This document shows, one piece after another, positions 44,964 to 55,913 of a DNA stretch of 64,000 bases; position 1 is the stretch's first letter; each line of letters opens with the position of its first letter. The notes under the pieces were generated by a model. The model saw only the letters and a list, made by a program, of their open reading frames with translations. It searched no databases and was not told where the DNA came from. The translations under genes and the position numbers were made by a program. This DNA is from Streptomyces cinnabarinus (GTDB lineage: Bacteria; Actinomycetota; Actinomycetes; Streptomycetales; Streptomycetaceae): positions 6,138,001 through 6,202,000 of the forward strand of contig NZ_CP114413.1 of the NCBI RefSeq assembly GCF_027270315.1. Reading direction: 5' to 3'.

Positions 44964-46196
44964 GTGCACAACACCACCGCCATGCTCATCGAACTCGGCG
45001 CGATCATCCTCGCCCTGGGCCTGCTGGGCCGACTCGCCGGACGAGTGGGCTTCTCACCCATACCCCTCTACCTGCTGGCCGGGCTCGCCTTCGGCCACGG
45101 CGGCATCCTGCCCCTCCAGGCCAGCGAGGAGTTCGTGGCCACCGGCGCCGAGATCGGCGTCATCCTGCTGCTGCTCCTGCTCGGCCTGGAGTACAGCGCG
45201 TCCGAGCTCGTCAACACCCTCAAGACCCAGTACCCCTCCGGCGCGGTCGACTTCGTCCTCAACGCGACGCCCGGCGCCGTGGCGGCACTGATCCTGGGCT
45301 GGGGTCCGGTGGCCGCCGTAGCGCTGGCCGGTGTCACCTGGATCTCCTCCTCCGGGGTGATCGCCAAGGTCCTCGGCGACCTGGGCCGGCTCGGCAACCG
45401 CGAGACCCCCGTCGTGCTCGGCGTCCTCGTCATCGAGGACCTCGCCATGGCGCTCTACCTGCCGATCCTCACCGCCCTGCTCGCGGGCGCCGGCCTGGCG
45501 GGCGGCGGCCTCACCCTGCTGATCTCCCTGGGCACCGTCGGCGCCGTCCTCTACGTCGCGCTCCGCCACGGACGGCTGATCAGCCGAGCGGTCTCCTCCG
45601 ACAACGCGGAGATGCTCCTGCTGGTCGTCCTCGGCCTCACCCTCCTCGTCGCCGGTATCGCGCAGCAGCTCCAGGTCTCCGCCGCCGTCGGCGCCTTCCT
45701 CGTCGGCATCGCCGTCTCCGGCGAGGTCGCCGAGGGCGCCAGCAGCCTCCTCACCCCGCTGCGCGACCTGTTCGCCGCCGTCTTCTTCGTCTTCTTCGGC
45801 CTGTCCACCGACCCCTCCGACATCCCGCCGGTCCTCGCCCTCGCCCTGCTCCTCGCCCTCGTCACCGCCCTCACCAAGGTCGCGACCGGCTGGTACGCCG
45901 CACGCCGGGCCGGAATCCTGGGCGCGGGCCGCTGGCGGGCGGGCGGCACCCTGGTGGCCCGGGGCGAGTTCTCCATCGTCATCGCCGGACTCGCGGTCGG
46001 TGTCGAGCCCCGCGTCGGCCCCCTGGCCACCGCCTACGTCCTGATCCTCGTCGTCGTCGGCCCCCTCACCGCCCGCTGGACCGAGCCGCTGGCCCGTCGC
46101 CTCGACCGTCGCCGCACCCGTCGTACCGCCGTGTCCACGCCGCTCTCCGCACCGGCCGACGCGGGGCGCGCCCAGTGCGTACCCGCCGACGTCTGA
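44964..46196 (+). CDS. CPA2-family cation/proton antiporter (first copy)
   Basis: The 410-residue protein has about eleven or twelve membrane spans and the Na+/H+ exchanger fold: LYLLAGLAFGHGGILPL, LLLLLLGLEYSASEL, and an ion-binding region GVLVIEDLAMALYLP with an Asp. There is no cytosolic RCK domain. The GTG at 44964 follows GGAGGG at a slightly long distance. It closely resembles the antiporter at 47287-48522 on the opposite strand. The next gene is a PucR regulator 21 nt downstream, likely co-transcribed. Confidence 0.9.
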   Translation: MHNTTAMLIELGAIILALGLLGRLAGRVGFSPIPLYLLAGLAFGHGGILPLQASEEFVATGAEIGVILLLLLLGLEYSASELVNTLKTQYPSGAVDFVLNATPGAVAALILGWGPVAAVALAGVTWISSSGVIAKVLGDLGRLGNRETPVVLGVLVIEDLAMALYLPILTALLAGAGLAGGGLTLLISLGTVGAVLYVALRHGRLISRAVSSDNAEMLLLVVLGLTLLVAGIAQQLQVSAAVGAFLVGIAVSGEVAEGASSLLTPLRDLFAAVFFVFFGLSTDPSDIPPVLALALLLALVTALTKVATGWYAARRAGILGAGRWRAGGTLVARGEFSIVIAGLAVGVEPRVGPLATAYVLILVVVGPLTARWTEPLARRLDRRRTRRTAVSTPLSAPADAGRAQCVPADV

Positions 46197-46217
46197 CCGA
46201 CAGCCAGGGAGGGAACC

Positions 46218-47267
46218 ATGCACAGCACACCCGATGCGTTCCTCGACGGCTACGTCCGGATCCTGACGGAAGCCTCCCGCACCGGCCGTCGCCTCACCCG
46301 TGACGAACTGCGCTCCCGGCGTGAACTCGGTGCGAGAGCCGCGGCGTCGGGCCACGGCTGGCGGGTGCTGATGCGCGAGCATCTCGCCGTCAGCCGTACC
46401 TTCTGGCCCACCGCGGCCGCGCCGGACAGCGTCCTGTCCGTCATCGAGCAGGCCGTGGACGCCTTCGCGGACGGCTACGAGCACGCGCAGCGCCTGGTCG
46501 TCCGGCAGGAGGAGGCCGCCAGGAGGGAGTTCATCGACGACCTCCTGCACGGACGGGGCGACGCCGGTCGTCTCGCCGCCCGGGCCGAGCGGTTCGGGCT
46601 GCGGCTGGCACGTGCCCACGCCGTCGCCGTCGCCGAGGGCCCCGCCAAGTACGACGAGACCGACCCCGTACCCCGTCAGGTGCAGGACGCCCTGTTCACC
46701 CGCTTCGAGAGCCGCCGGGTCCTGTTCACCACCAAGGACGGCCGGATGGTCTGCGTCGCCCCCGGGGACCAGGACGACGTCCTGACCCACTTCGCCGAAC
46801 GGGCCGGCGCGGCCACCGACGGCGGCCGGGTCGCCATCGGCCGCCCCCGGCCCGGCGCCGTGGGCATCGGGCACAGCTACGAGGAGGCCCTCAACACCCT
46901 TGAGGTCGCCGGGCGCATGGGCTTCGACGAACCGCTCCTGCGCGCCGCCGACCTGCTGGTCTTCCCCGTGCTCGCGCGCGACCGGCAGGCCCTGACGGAC
47001 CTCGTGCGCAGCACCCTCGACCCGCTGGAGCAGGCCCGCGGCGGAGCCCGGCCGCTCCTCGACACGCTGACCGTCTACTTCGACACCGGCTGCGTGGCCG
47101 CCGAGACCGCACGACGACTGTCGCTGAGCGTACGGGCCCTGACCTACCGTCTGGAACGCATCCACGCCCTCACCGGCACCGACCCCACCAGCCCCGCCCA
47201 CCGCTACACCCTGCAGACCGCGGTCATCGGCGCCCGGCTGCTCGACTGGCCGAGCAGACCGCTGTGA
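46218..47267 (+). CDS. PucR/CdaR-type transcriptional regulator
   Basis: The 349-residue protein ends in the PucR-type helix-turn-helix (LDTLTVYFDTGCVAAETARR followed by LSLSVRALTYRLERI and HRYTLQTAVIGARLL). The middle is the GGDEF-like PucR domain with SYEEALNTLEVAGRMG. The N-terminal 80 residues resemble the RsbR-like sensory region found in such proteins. The ATG at 46218 follows GGGAGGG. It probably regulates the antiporter genes on either side. The ligand is unknown. Confidence 0.88.
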   Translation: MHSTPDAFLDGYVRILTEASRTGRRLTRDELRSRRELGARAAASGHGWRVLMREHLAVSRTFWPTAAAPDSVLSVIEQAVDAFADGYEHAQRLVVRQEEAARREFIDDLLHGRGDAGRLAARAERFGLRLARAHAVAVAEGPAKYDETDPVPRQVQDALFTRFESRRVLFTTKDGRMVCVAPGDQDDVLTHFAERAGAATDGGRVAIGRPRPGAVGIGHSYEEALNTLEVAGRMGFDEPLLRAADLLVFPVLARDRQALTDLVRSTLDPLEQARGGARPLLDTLTVYFDTGCVAAETARRLSLSVRALTYRLERIHALTGTDPTSPAHRYTLQTAVIGARLLDWPSRPL

Positions 47268-47286
47268 TCCGCCCGCCGACCGGCTC

Positions 47287-48522
47287 TCAGGAGCGGCCCA
47301 CCGCGTCCTGGTCGTCCACCGGCCCCCGCGGAGCTCCGATCGGCGCACCACCCGCACTCGGCCGGGACCTGCCCGTCAGCCGCAGCGCCACGGGTTCCGT
47401 GAAGCGGGCGGCGAGCGGGCCGAGCAGCACCAGGATCAGGACGTACGCCGTCGCCAGCGGGCCCAGGGACGGCTCGATCCCGGCGGTGACGGCGAGCCCG
47501 GCGATGACGATGGAGAACTCACCCCGCGCCACCAGCGTGCCGCCCGCCCGCCAGCGGGCCCGGACGGAGACACCGGCGCGGCGCGCGGCCCAGTAACCGG
47601 TGGCGATCTTCGTCAGCGCGGTCACCACGGCCAGCGCCAGGGCGGGCAGGAACACCGGCGGAATGCTGGACGGGTCGGTGTGCAGTCCGAAGAAGACGAA
47701 GAACACCGCCGCGAACAGATCGCGCAGCGGCGCCAGCAGATGGTGCGCCCCCTCCGCGACCTCGCCGGAGAGCGCGATACCGACCAGGAACGCGCCCACG
47801 GCGGCGGAGACCTGCAACCGCTGCGCGAGACCCGCCACCAGCAGGGTCAGCCCCAGCACCACCAGCAGCAGCTTCTCCGGATCGTCGCTGGAGACGAAGC
47901 GCGAGACATGGCGGCCGTAGCGCACCGCCAGCAGCAGCACCAGGCCGGCCACCCCGAGCGCGACGGCCAGCGTGAGGCCGCCCGCGGCCAGACCGGTCCC
48001 GGCCAGCAGCGCGGTGACGATCGGCAGGTACACGGCCATGGACAGGTCTTCCAGGACCAGGATGCCGAGGACGACCGGGGTCTCCCGGTTGCCCAGCCGC
48101 CCCAGGTCCCGAAGTACCTTGGCGATCACGCCCGATGAGGAGACCCAGGTCACCCCGGCCAGCACCACCGCCGCCACCGGGCCCCAGCCCAGCAGCAGCG
48201 CCATCGCCGCACCGGGCAGGGCGTTGAGCGCGAAGTCGACCAGCCCGGCCGGGTACTGGGTCTTGAGGCTGGAGACCAGATCGCTCGCGGTGTATTCCAG
48301 ACCCAGCATGAGCAGCAGCAGGATCACGCCGATCTCGGCGCCGATCGCCACGAACTCCTCGCTGGTCCCCAGCGGCAGCAGCCCGCCCTCACCGAAGGCG
48401 AGCCCGCCCAGCAGATACAGGGGGATGGGCGAGAACCGGAAACGCCCGGCGAACCGGCCGAGCAGCCCCAGACCGAGCAGGATCGCGCCGAACTCGATCA
48501 GGAAGACCGAGGACGAGTGCAC
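47287..48522 (-). CDS. CPA2-family cation/proton antiporter (second copy, KhtU-like)
   Basis: The 411-residue protein is a near match to the first antiporter over its full length, for example LAFGEGGLLPLGTSEEFVAI and GILVLEDLSMAVYLP with the conserved acidic pair. It lacks a cytosolic regulatory domain. Its regulatory subunit is encoded 4 nt upstream by a KhtT-like gene, as in B. subtilis KhtTU, where the pair extrudes potassium. The start is a GTG at 48522. It converges with the PucR gene over a 19-nt gap, so the two antiporter units are mirror images. Confidence 0.9.
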   Translation of the reverse strand: MHSSSVFLIEFGAILLGLGLLGRFAGRFRFSPIPLYLLGGLAFGEGGLLPLGTSEEFVAIGAEIGVILLLLMLGLEYTASDLVSSLKTQYPAGLVDFALNALPGAAMALLLGWGPVAAVVLAGVTWVSSSGVIAKVLRDLGRLGNRETPVVLGILVLEDLSMAVYLPIVTALLAGTGLAAGGLTLAVALGVAGLVLLLAVRYGRHVSRFVSSDDPEKLLLVVLGLTLLVAGLAQRLQVSAAVGAFLVGIALSGEVAEGAHHLLAPLRDLFAAVFFVFFGLHTDPSSIPPVFLPALALAVVTALTKIATGYWAARRAGVSVRARWRAGGTLVARGEFSIVIAGLAVTAGIEPSLGPLATAYVLILVLLGPLAARFTEPVALRLTGRSRPSAGGAPIGAPRGPVDDQDAVGRS

Positions 48523-48526
48523 CGCC

Positions 48527-48997
48527 TCACTCCCGGCCGAGTATCGCCGCGGCGGCGTCCACGCCCTCGCGCGTACCGATCACGATCAGGGTGTCGCCGC
48601 CGGCCAGCCGGAAGTCCGGCGTCGGCGACGGGATCGCCTCGGCGCGGCGCAGCACGGCCACGATGGAGACACCGGTGTCGGTGCGCATCCGGGTGTCGCC
48701 CAGCAGCCGTCCGTTCCAGTGCGAGACGGCGGACAGTTCGATCCGCTCGGCCACCAGCCCCAGTTCGGTCGTCGACAGCAGACTCGGGCTGTGGTGCGCG
48801 GGCATCAGCGCGTCGATGAACGCCTCCGCCTCCCCCGAGGTCAGCCGCACCGACAGGTCACAGGCGTCCGGGTCGTCCGTGCGGTACGCGCTCAGCGTCC
48901 GCGACCCGTCCCGGTGCGCGACCACGGACAGCCGCCGCCGCTCCCTCGTGGTGAGGTCGTAACGGACCCCGATCCCCGGCAACGGTGTACTGCTCAT
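48527..48997 (-). CDS. KhtT-like regulatory subunit with RCK_C/TrkA-C domain
   Basis: The 156-residue protein starts MSSTPLPGIGVRYDLTTRER, the usual KhtT opening, and ends in a TrkA-C/RCK_C domain (SAVSHWNGRLLGDTRMRTDT to GDTLIVIGTREGV). In B. subtilis KhtT gates KhtU and binds c-di-AMP; in S. venezuelae an RCK_C protein, CpeB, binds c-di-AMP and regulates an antiporter. The same role is likely here. The ATG at 48997 is preferred, as the longer frame upstream lies in the divergent gene's region. Confidence 0.85.
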   Translation of the reverse strand: MSSTPLPGIGVRYDLTTRERRRLSVVAHRDGSRTLSAYRTDDPDACDLSVRLTSGEAEAFIDALMPAHHSPSLLSTTELGLVAERIELSAVSHWNGRLLGDTRMRTDTGVSIVAVLRRAEAIPSPTPDFRLAGGDTLIVIGTREGVDAAAAILGRE

Positions 48998-49088
48998 GCG
49001 TGCTGCGCCCACGGCCGCCCCCTGTCTGATTCGGGTGTTTCTCCGGGTAATTTTTGATGACACCCTAGGGCCTGGAAGGAGGGCGAGC

Positions 49089-49508
49089 ATGATCGAGTGG
49101 GTGTCACTCAGCCCCGGGGCCCGCCCCGTACCCAGGCCCGTGGCCACGCCGTTGGTGTGGGCGGCGGCGTCCGGCAGCGCACTGCTGCTGGTGGTCCTGC
49201 TCAACGCCCTGGTCGGCATCGGACGCCCCGCGCTCGCCCTGGCCGCGCTGTCGCTGCTGGCCGCCCTGTCGGGACTGCGCGCCCACTTCGCCGCCGCCCC
49301 CGGCACGGCCGTCCTGTGCTGGCTGTTCCTCAACGGCTTCGCCATCCCGCCCGCGGGCACCCTGACGTGGGCCGCGCCCCGCGACGCGCTCTGGCTCACC
49401 TGCCTGCTGGCCGCCACCCTCCTGGGCACGACCCTGGCCCGCCTGCACCACGCCCACGCCGCCTACCGCCGCGTCACCCCGGAAGGCCCCCCGCGGCGGC
49501 ACGGCTGA
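49089..49508 (+). CDS. DUF4118 (KdpD-like) small membrane protein
   Basis: The 139-residue protein has three or four membrane spans, including the segment SGLRAHFAAAPGTAVLCWLF typical of the membrane part of KdpD, but no kinase domain. The ATG at 49089 follows AAGGAGG. It is divergent from the KhtT gene. The KdpD-like fold next to an ion-transport system hints at a role in potassium or turgor sensing, an inference from context. Its end is 7 nt from the converging sdaA. Confidence 0.7.
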   Translation: MIEWVSLSPGARPVPRPVATPLVWAAASGSALLLVVLLNALVGIGRPALALAALSLLAALSGLRAHFAAAPGTAVLCWLFLNGFAIPPAGTLTWAAPRDALWLTCLLAATLLGTTLARLHHAHAAYRRVTPEGPPRRHG

Positions 49509-49515
49509 CGAGGGC

Positions 49516-50883
<1,368 letters not shown>

Positions 50884-50901
50884 GGGAACTCCTCCAAAGA
50901 G

Positions 50902-50933
50902 GGTGGGGGCACACTTCCTCGGGTGCCCCCACC
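50902..50933 (-). terminator. Hairpin between glyA and sdaA
   Basis: Perfect 11-bp stem GGTGGGGGCAC / GTGCCCCCACC with a 10-nt loop in the 59-nt gap between the two genes. It may be a partial terminator or an mRNA stabiliser. Confidence 0.6.
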
Positions 50934-50942
50934 AGGGAACTA

Positions 50943-52205
50943 CTACTTGCTCAAACCGGGGTACAGCGGGTGCTTGTCGGCAAGCGCCGTGACCCGGGCC
51001 TTCAGCGCGTCCGCGTCGTAGGACGGCTTCAGCGCCTGTGCGATCACGTCCGCGACCTCGGCGAAGTCCTCGGCGGTGAAGCCGCGGGTGGCCAGGGCGG
51101 GCGTGCCGATGCGCAGACCGGAGGTCACCATCGGCGGACGCGGGTCGTTCGGGACGGCGTTGCGGTTGACCGTGATGCCGACCTCGTGGAGGCGGTCCTC
51201 GGCCTGCTGGCCGTCCAGCTCGGACTCGCGCAGGTCGACGAGGATGAGGTGGACGTCCGTGCCACCGGACAGGACGTTCACTCCGGCCTCGCGGGCGTCG
51301 GCCGCCGTCAGCCGCTCGGCGAGGATGCGCGCACCCTCCACCGTACGCCGCTGGCGCTCCTTGAACTCCTCCGATGCGGCGACCTTGAAGGAGACCGCCT
51401 TCGCCGCGATCACATGCTCCAGGGGGCCGCCCTGGAAGCCGGGGAAGACGGAGGAGTTCAGCTTCTTCGCGAAGTCCTTCTTCGCGAGGATGATGCCGCC
51501 GCGCGGGCCACCGAGGGTCTTGTGGGTGGTGGAGGTGACGACGTCGGCGTGCGGCACCGGGTTCGGGTGCAGCCCCGCCGCGACCAGACCGGCGAAGTGC
51601 GCCATGTCGACCCACAGGTACGCCTCGACCTCGTCGGCGATCCGGCGGAACTCCGCGAAGTCCAGCTGCCGCGGGTACGCCGACCAGCCGGCGATGATCA
51701 CCTTCGGGCGGTGCTCCTTGGCCAGGCGCTCCACCTCGGCCATGTCGACCAGACCGGAGTCGTCCACGTGGTAGGCGACCACGTCGAACTGCTTGCCGGA
51801 GAAGTTCAGCCGCATCCCGTGGGTCAGATGGCCGCCGTGGGCCAGGTCCAGACCGAGGATGGTGTCGCCGGGCTTGGCCAGCGCGAACAGCGCGGCCTGG
51901 TTGGCGGAGGCACCGGAGTGGGGCTGGACGTTGGCGTACTCGGCGCCGAACAGCTCCTTGACCCGGTCGATCGCGAGCTGCTCGGTGACGTCGACGTACT
52001 CGCAGCCGCCGTAGTAGCGGCGCCCGGGGTAGCCCTCGGCGTACTTGTTGGTGAGGACCGTGCCCTGGGCCTCCATGACGGCGACCGGAGCGAAGTTCTC
52101 CGACGCGATCATCTCCAGGGTCGACTGCTGGCGGTGCAGCTCGGCGTCGACCGCCGCGGCGACCTCCGGGTCGAGCTCGTGCAGGGGCGTGTTCAGGACG
52201 GACAT
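50943..52205 (-). CDS. glyA: Serine hydroxymethyltransferase
   Basis: The 420-residue PLP enzyme interconverts glycine and serine with tetrahydrofolate. The PLP lysine is in TSTTHKTLGGPRGG, the Asp/His pair in VDMAHFAGLVA and the start MSVLNTPLHELDPEVAAAVD is typical. Here it would take methylene-THF made by the glycine cleavage system and a second glycine to form serine, which sdaA then deaminates. The ATG at 52205 is 14 nt from gcvH, so the genes are co-transcribed. This is a normal-length enzyme. Confidence 0.96.
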   Translation of the reverse strand: MSVLNTPLHELDPEVAAAVDAELHRQQSTLEMIASENFAPVAVMEAQGTVLTNKYAEGYPGRRYYGGCEYVDVTEQLAIDRVKELFGAEYANVQPHSGASANQAALFALAKPGDTILGLDLAHGGHLTHGMRLNFSGKQFDVVAYHVDDSGLVDMAEVERLAKEHRPKVIIAGWSAYPRQLDFAEFRRIADEVEAYLWVDMAHFAGLVAAGLHPNPVPHADVVTSTTHKTLGGPRGGIILAKKDFAKKLNSSVFPGFQGGPLEHVIAAKAVSFKVAASEEFKERQRRTVEGARILAERLTAADAREAGVNVLSGGTDVHLILVDLRESELDGQQAEDRLHEVGITVNRNAVPNDPRPPMVTSGLRIGTPALATRGFTAEDFAEVADVIAQALKPSYDADALKARVTALADKHPLYPGLSK

Positions 52206-52219
52206 GCGTCTACGACTCC

Positions 52220-52597
52220 TCAGCCGGCGGAAAAGGCGGTGTACTCGTCGGCGGAGAGCAGGTCGTCCGGCTCGCCCGTGACGCGTACCTTGAACAGCCA
52301 GCCGCCCTCGAAGGGGGCCGAGTTCACCAGCGCCGGGTCGTCCACGACGTCCTGGTTGATCTCGGTGACCTCGCCGGTGACGGGGGAGTACAGGTCGCTG
52401 ACCGACTTGGTGGACTCCAGCTCGCCGCAGGACTCGCCCGCGGTCACCGTGGAGCCGACCTCGGGAAGCTGGGCGTAGACGACGTCACCGAGCGCGTTGG
52501 CCGCGAACTCCGTGATGCCGACCGTCGAGACGCCGTCCTCGGCGCCCGACAGCCACTCGTGCTCCTTGCTGTAGCGCAGCTGCTGGGGGTTGCTCAT
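52220..52597 (-). CDS. gcvH: Glycine cleavage system H protein
   Basis: The 125-residue lipoyl carrier starts MSNPQQLRYSKEHEWLSGAE and has the lipoylated Lys64 in GELESTKSVSDLYSP. It shuttles the aminomethyl group from GcvP to GcvT. The P protein gene is not in the window. It lies 97 nt downstream of gcvT and just upstream of glyA. Confidence 0.96.
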   Translation of the reverse strand: MSNPQQLRYSKEHEWLSGAEDGVSTVGITEFAANALGDVVYAQLPEVGSTVTAGESCGELESTKSVSDLYSPVTGEVTEINQDVVDDPALVNSAPFEGGWLFKVRVTGEPDDLLSADEYTAFSAG

Positions 52598-52694
52598 GGC
52601 CTGAATTCTCCTGTACGCGGGGGAGTGCTGATGAAGGGGGACTGCTGAAGGCGTGCGTGAGCAGCGGTGATGTGCTCAGCATCACCTACGGCCA

Positions 52695-53813
<1,119 letters not shown>

Positions 53814-53857
53814 CGGACGTTTGTCTCCCAAGGCATGACGGCGAGGTCGTTCCTCCC

Positions 53858-54050
53858 CATCTGTCATCGGAACCTGAGAGGTTCGTCATGACCACATGTG
53901 GGCATGACTTGCACCTTGGGTGGGACCACCGGCGACGGCGGTCCGCTTTTCAGATGTGCCTCGCCCGCGCGGTAACGGGGCCTGAGAGATTCAAGGGAGG
54001 GACTTGCTCCTTCGGCGCCCCAGCTGAAGGCTGGGAACTCTCCCGCGCGG
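53858..54050 (-). promoter_or_regulatory. Tandem glycine riboswitch (gcvT leader)
   Basis: On the minus strand the first aptamer carries CGCGGGAGAG, GGCGCCGAAGGAGCAA and AATCTCTCAGGC; the second carries TCTGAAAAGCGGACC, CACCCAAGGTGCAA, AACCTCTCAGGT and a closing GACAGA. These are the conserved blocks of glycine aptamers. The second aptamer's P1 pairs CATCTG (53951-53956) with CAGATG (53858-53863). The first is closed by two CCGCGCGG segments near 54050 and 53970. The remaining 45 nt to the gcvT start would hold the expression platform. Confidence 0.93.
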
Positions 54051-54231
54051 ATTCAAACGGCCGGTATGCAGTTGGCGCGGACATCATTGCACGCATCCGT
54101 CCGGTGCGGCAGGGCCGCATCTGTAACCGGTCTGTGGCGGTACGCGCACGAAAACGCTAGGCATCCGGCATTACCTTCTCTTTACGCTCAACGGGCAGGT
54201 GCCCTACCTGACCCAGGGGAGGACGATCACG

Positions 54232-54885
54232 TTGAACAGGACCTCGGCGTACGCGACCACCACGGGGATCGCGGTACCCCGGCAGCCGGCCGCACCGGCC
54301 CGGGCCGCGTCCCCGGTCGTGCGCGATCTGCGCGAGCGCTCCGGCCACAGTCCGCACGCGCTGCTCTTCGGCCCCAAGGACCTCGTCGTGATCACCGGCC
54401 TGCCCGGCAGCGGCAAGTCCACCCTCATGAAGCGGGCCGTGAAGGGCCCGAGGATCGACTCCCAGGACACCCGGGACCGCTGGGACGCCCGGATGCCCGG
54501 CTTCCTGCCGTACGCGGTCTACCGCCCCCTCGTCCGGATCGCGCACTACGCCGGGCTGTGGAGCGCCCTGCGCTCCGGCGCGGGCGTCGTCGTGCACGAC
54601 TGCGGGACCCAGGCGTGGGTGCGCGGCTGGCTGTCCCGGGCGGCCCGGCGCCGGGGCGGCACCCTGCACCTGCTGCTCCTGGACGTCACCCCGGACCAGG
54701 CGCTGGAGGGCCAGCGCGAGCGCGGCCGGGGCGTGTCCCGGTACGCCTTCCTGCGGCACCGCGCGGCGGCCGGGCGGCTGCTGCGCGCGGTGGAGAAGGG
54801 GGAGCTCCCCCAGGGCTGCGGTTCGGCGGTGCTGATCGACCGGCCCGCGGCGGGCGTCCTGCGCCGGATCGGCTTCACGGGCTGA
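54232..54885 (+). CDS. P-loop ATP-binding protein (AAA_33 kinase type)
   Basis: The roughly 217-residue protein has Walker A VVITGLPGSGKSTLMKRA, a following DSQDTRDRW and a LID-like RGVSRYAFLRHRAA, as in zeta-toxin/nucleoside-kinase-like AAA_33 proteins. The TTG at 54232 lies 9 nt after GGGGAGG and is preferred; a GTG at 54199 lacks a binding site. It is divergent from the glycine operon and has no obvious partner. The phosphate acceptor is not known. Confidence 0.75.
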   Translation: MNRTSAYATTTGIAVPRQPAAPARAASPVVRDLRERSGHSPHALLFGPKDLVVITGLPGSGKSTLMKRAVKGPRIDSQDTRDRWDARMPGFLPYAVYRPLVRIAHYAGLWSALRSGAGVVVHDCGTQAWVRGWLSRAARRRGGTLHLLLLDVTPDQALEGQRERGRGVSRYAFLRHRAAAGRLLRAVEKGELPQGCGSAVLIDRPAAGVLRRIGFTG

Positions 54886-54952
54886 GCCGGGGCGGCCCGG
54901 CAGGCGCTAGCCTTTCCGCCATATCAGTGGTTCACGGCAGGCGGTCAGACAG

Positions 54953-55744
54953 ATGGACTTCCCGGCGGATCTCCCCGCGGACTTCCCGGCGCAGGCGCAC
55001 CCTCATCCGCACGGCGGATGGCCCGGCAACGAGCTGGAGGAGGTGCTCTCCGCCTCCCTCGGCGTGCCCTCGGCGGGCGGCCGGATCATCGAGGTGCTCG
55101 GGCGCAGCTTCCTCTGGATCCCGCTGCCCTCCGGCGGCGGCCCCCGGAGCGGGCCGCTGGACCTGCCCACGCTGGAGATCGAGGGCCAGGCCTTCGTCCC
55201 GGTCTTCAGCTCCGAGGAACAGCTCCGCCAGGTGGCCGGCGCGCACATGTCGTACACGATCGCCCCGGCGGTCGAGTTCGCCCGCGGTCTGCCCCCGCAG
55301 GTCGGCATCATGGTCAACCCCGACGGCGTGGTGGGCATCCCGCTGCCGCCCGAGGGCGTGGCCGAGCTGTGCCGGGTGGGCCGTACCCCGCTGGACGGCC
55401 CCGCGAGCGGCGGCCGGGTCAAGCTCTACGAACCGGACTGGCAGGACGACCCGGTCGACTTCCTCGCCGCGGCCTCGGCCGAGTTCGCGGCAACCGGAGT
55501 GGTGACAACGGCCCGCCGCTGCCTGGCCGCCATCGAGACGGCGCCCCCGGTCATGTTCGTGGGCGTGGAACTCTCCCACTGGGAGGGCGACCTCCGCACG
55601 GCCCCCATGGACGCCCTGGGCAGGGCCTTGGGAAGGGTCCCGACCCAGTGGCAGGTCAACTTGATCCTGTTGGACATGGCAGCCCAGGACCCGGTGGCGA
55701 TATGGCTGCGCGAGAAGGTACGCCCCTTCTACACACAGGCTTAG
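54953..55744 (+). CDS. SseB-like (enhanced serine sensitivity) protein, first copy
   Basis: The 263-residue protein begins MDFPADLPADFPAQAHPHPH and has the SseB N-terminal domain (about residues 28-125, FLWIPLPSGG to VPVFSSEEQLRQVAG) and a C-terminal SseB_C-type domain (about 150-260, ending VAIWLREKVRPFYTQ). The biochemical role of SseB is unknown; in E. coli overexpression raises sensitivity to serine. Its position next to the glycine/serine operon is suggestive only. A second copy follows. Confidence 0.83.
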   Translation: MDFPADLPADFPAQAHPHPHGGWPGNELEEVLSASLGVPSAGGRIIEVLGRSFLWIPLPSGGGPRSGPLDLPTLEIEGQAFVPVFSSEEQLRQVAGAHMSYTIAPAVEFARGLPPQVGIMVNPDGVVGIPLPPEGVAELCRVGRTPLDGPASGGRVKLYEPDWQDDPVDFLAAASAEFAATGVVTTARRCLAAIETAPPVMFVGVELSHWEGDLRTAPMDALGRALGRVPTQWQVNLILLDMAAQDPVAIWLREKVRPFYTQA

Positions 55745-55756
55745 AGAAACCCACCC

Positions 55757-55842
55757 AGGGGCGCGGGGCTGTATCGATTTGCGGCTCCGCCGCGCGGGCG
55801 CGACCAGCCACAATGAAGCCCGCACCCGCAGGACCACAGCAA
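55757..55842. repeat. Dispersed Streptomyces-type intergenic repeat (candidate)
   Basis: The stretch GGGGCGCGGGGCTGTATCGA followed by GCGGCTCCGCCGCGCGGGCG and CGACCAGCCACAATGAAG resembles a sequence I recall as scattered downstream of genes in many Streptomyces genomes. It contains a GCGG/CCGC hairpin. It lies just after the first SseB gene. Copy number in this genome cannot be checked here. Confidence 0.4.
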
Positions 55843-55913
55843 GTCCCGAGATGTCAGGCGGGCTTAAGCTAGGGTCACGGCTCGGTCGGAGAAATGTTGG
55901 AGGGGCGGTACAG

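Noticed and set aside
45054..47357. A 767-residue minus-strand frame over the antiporter and PucR genes
   Set aside because: Antisense shadow with low-complexity Glu/Gly/Asp content.
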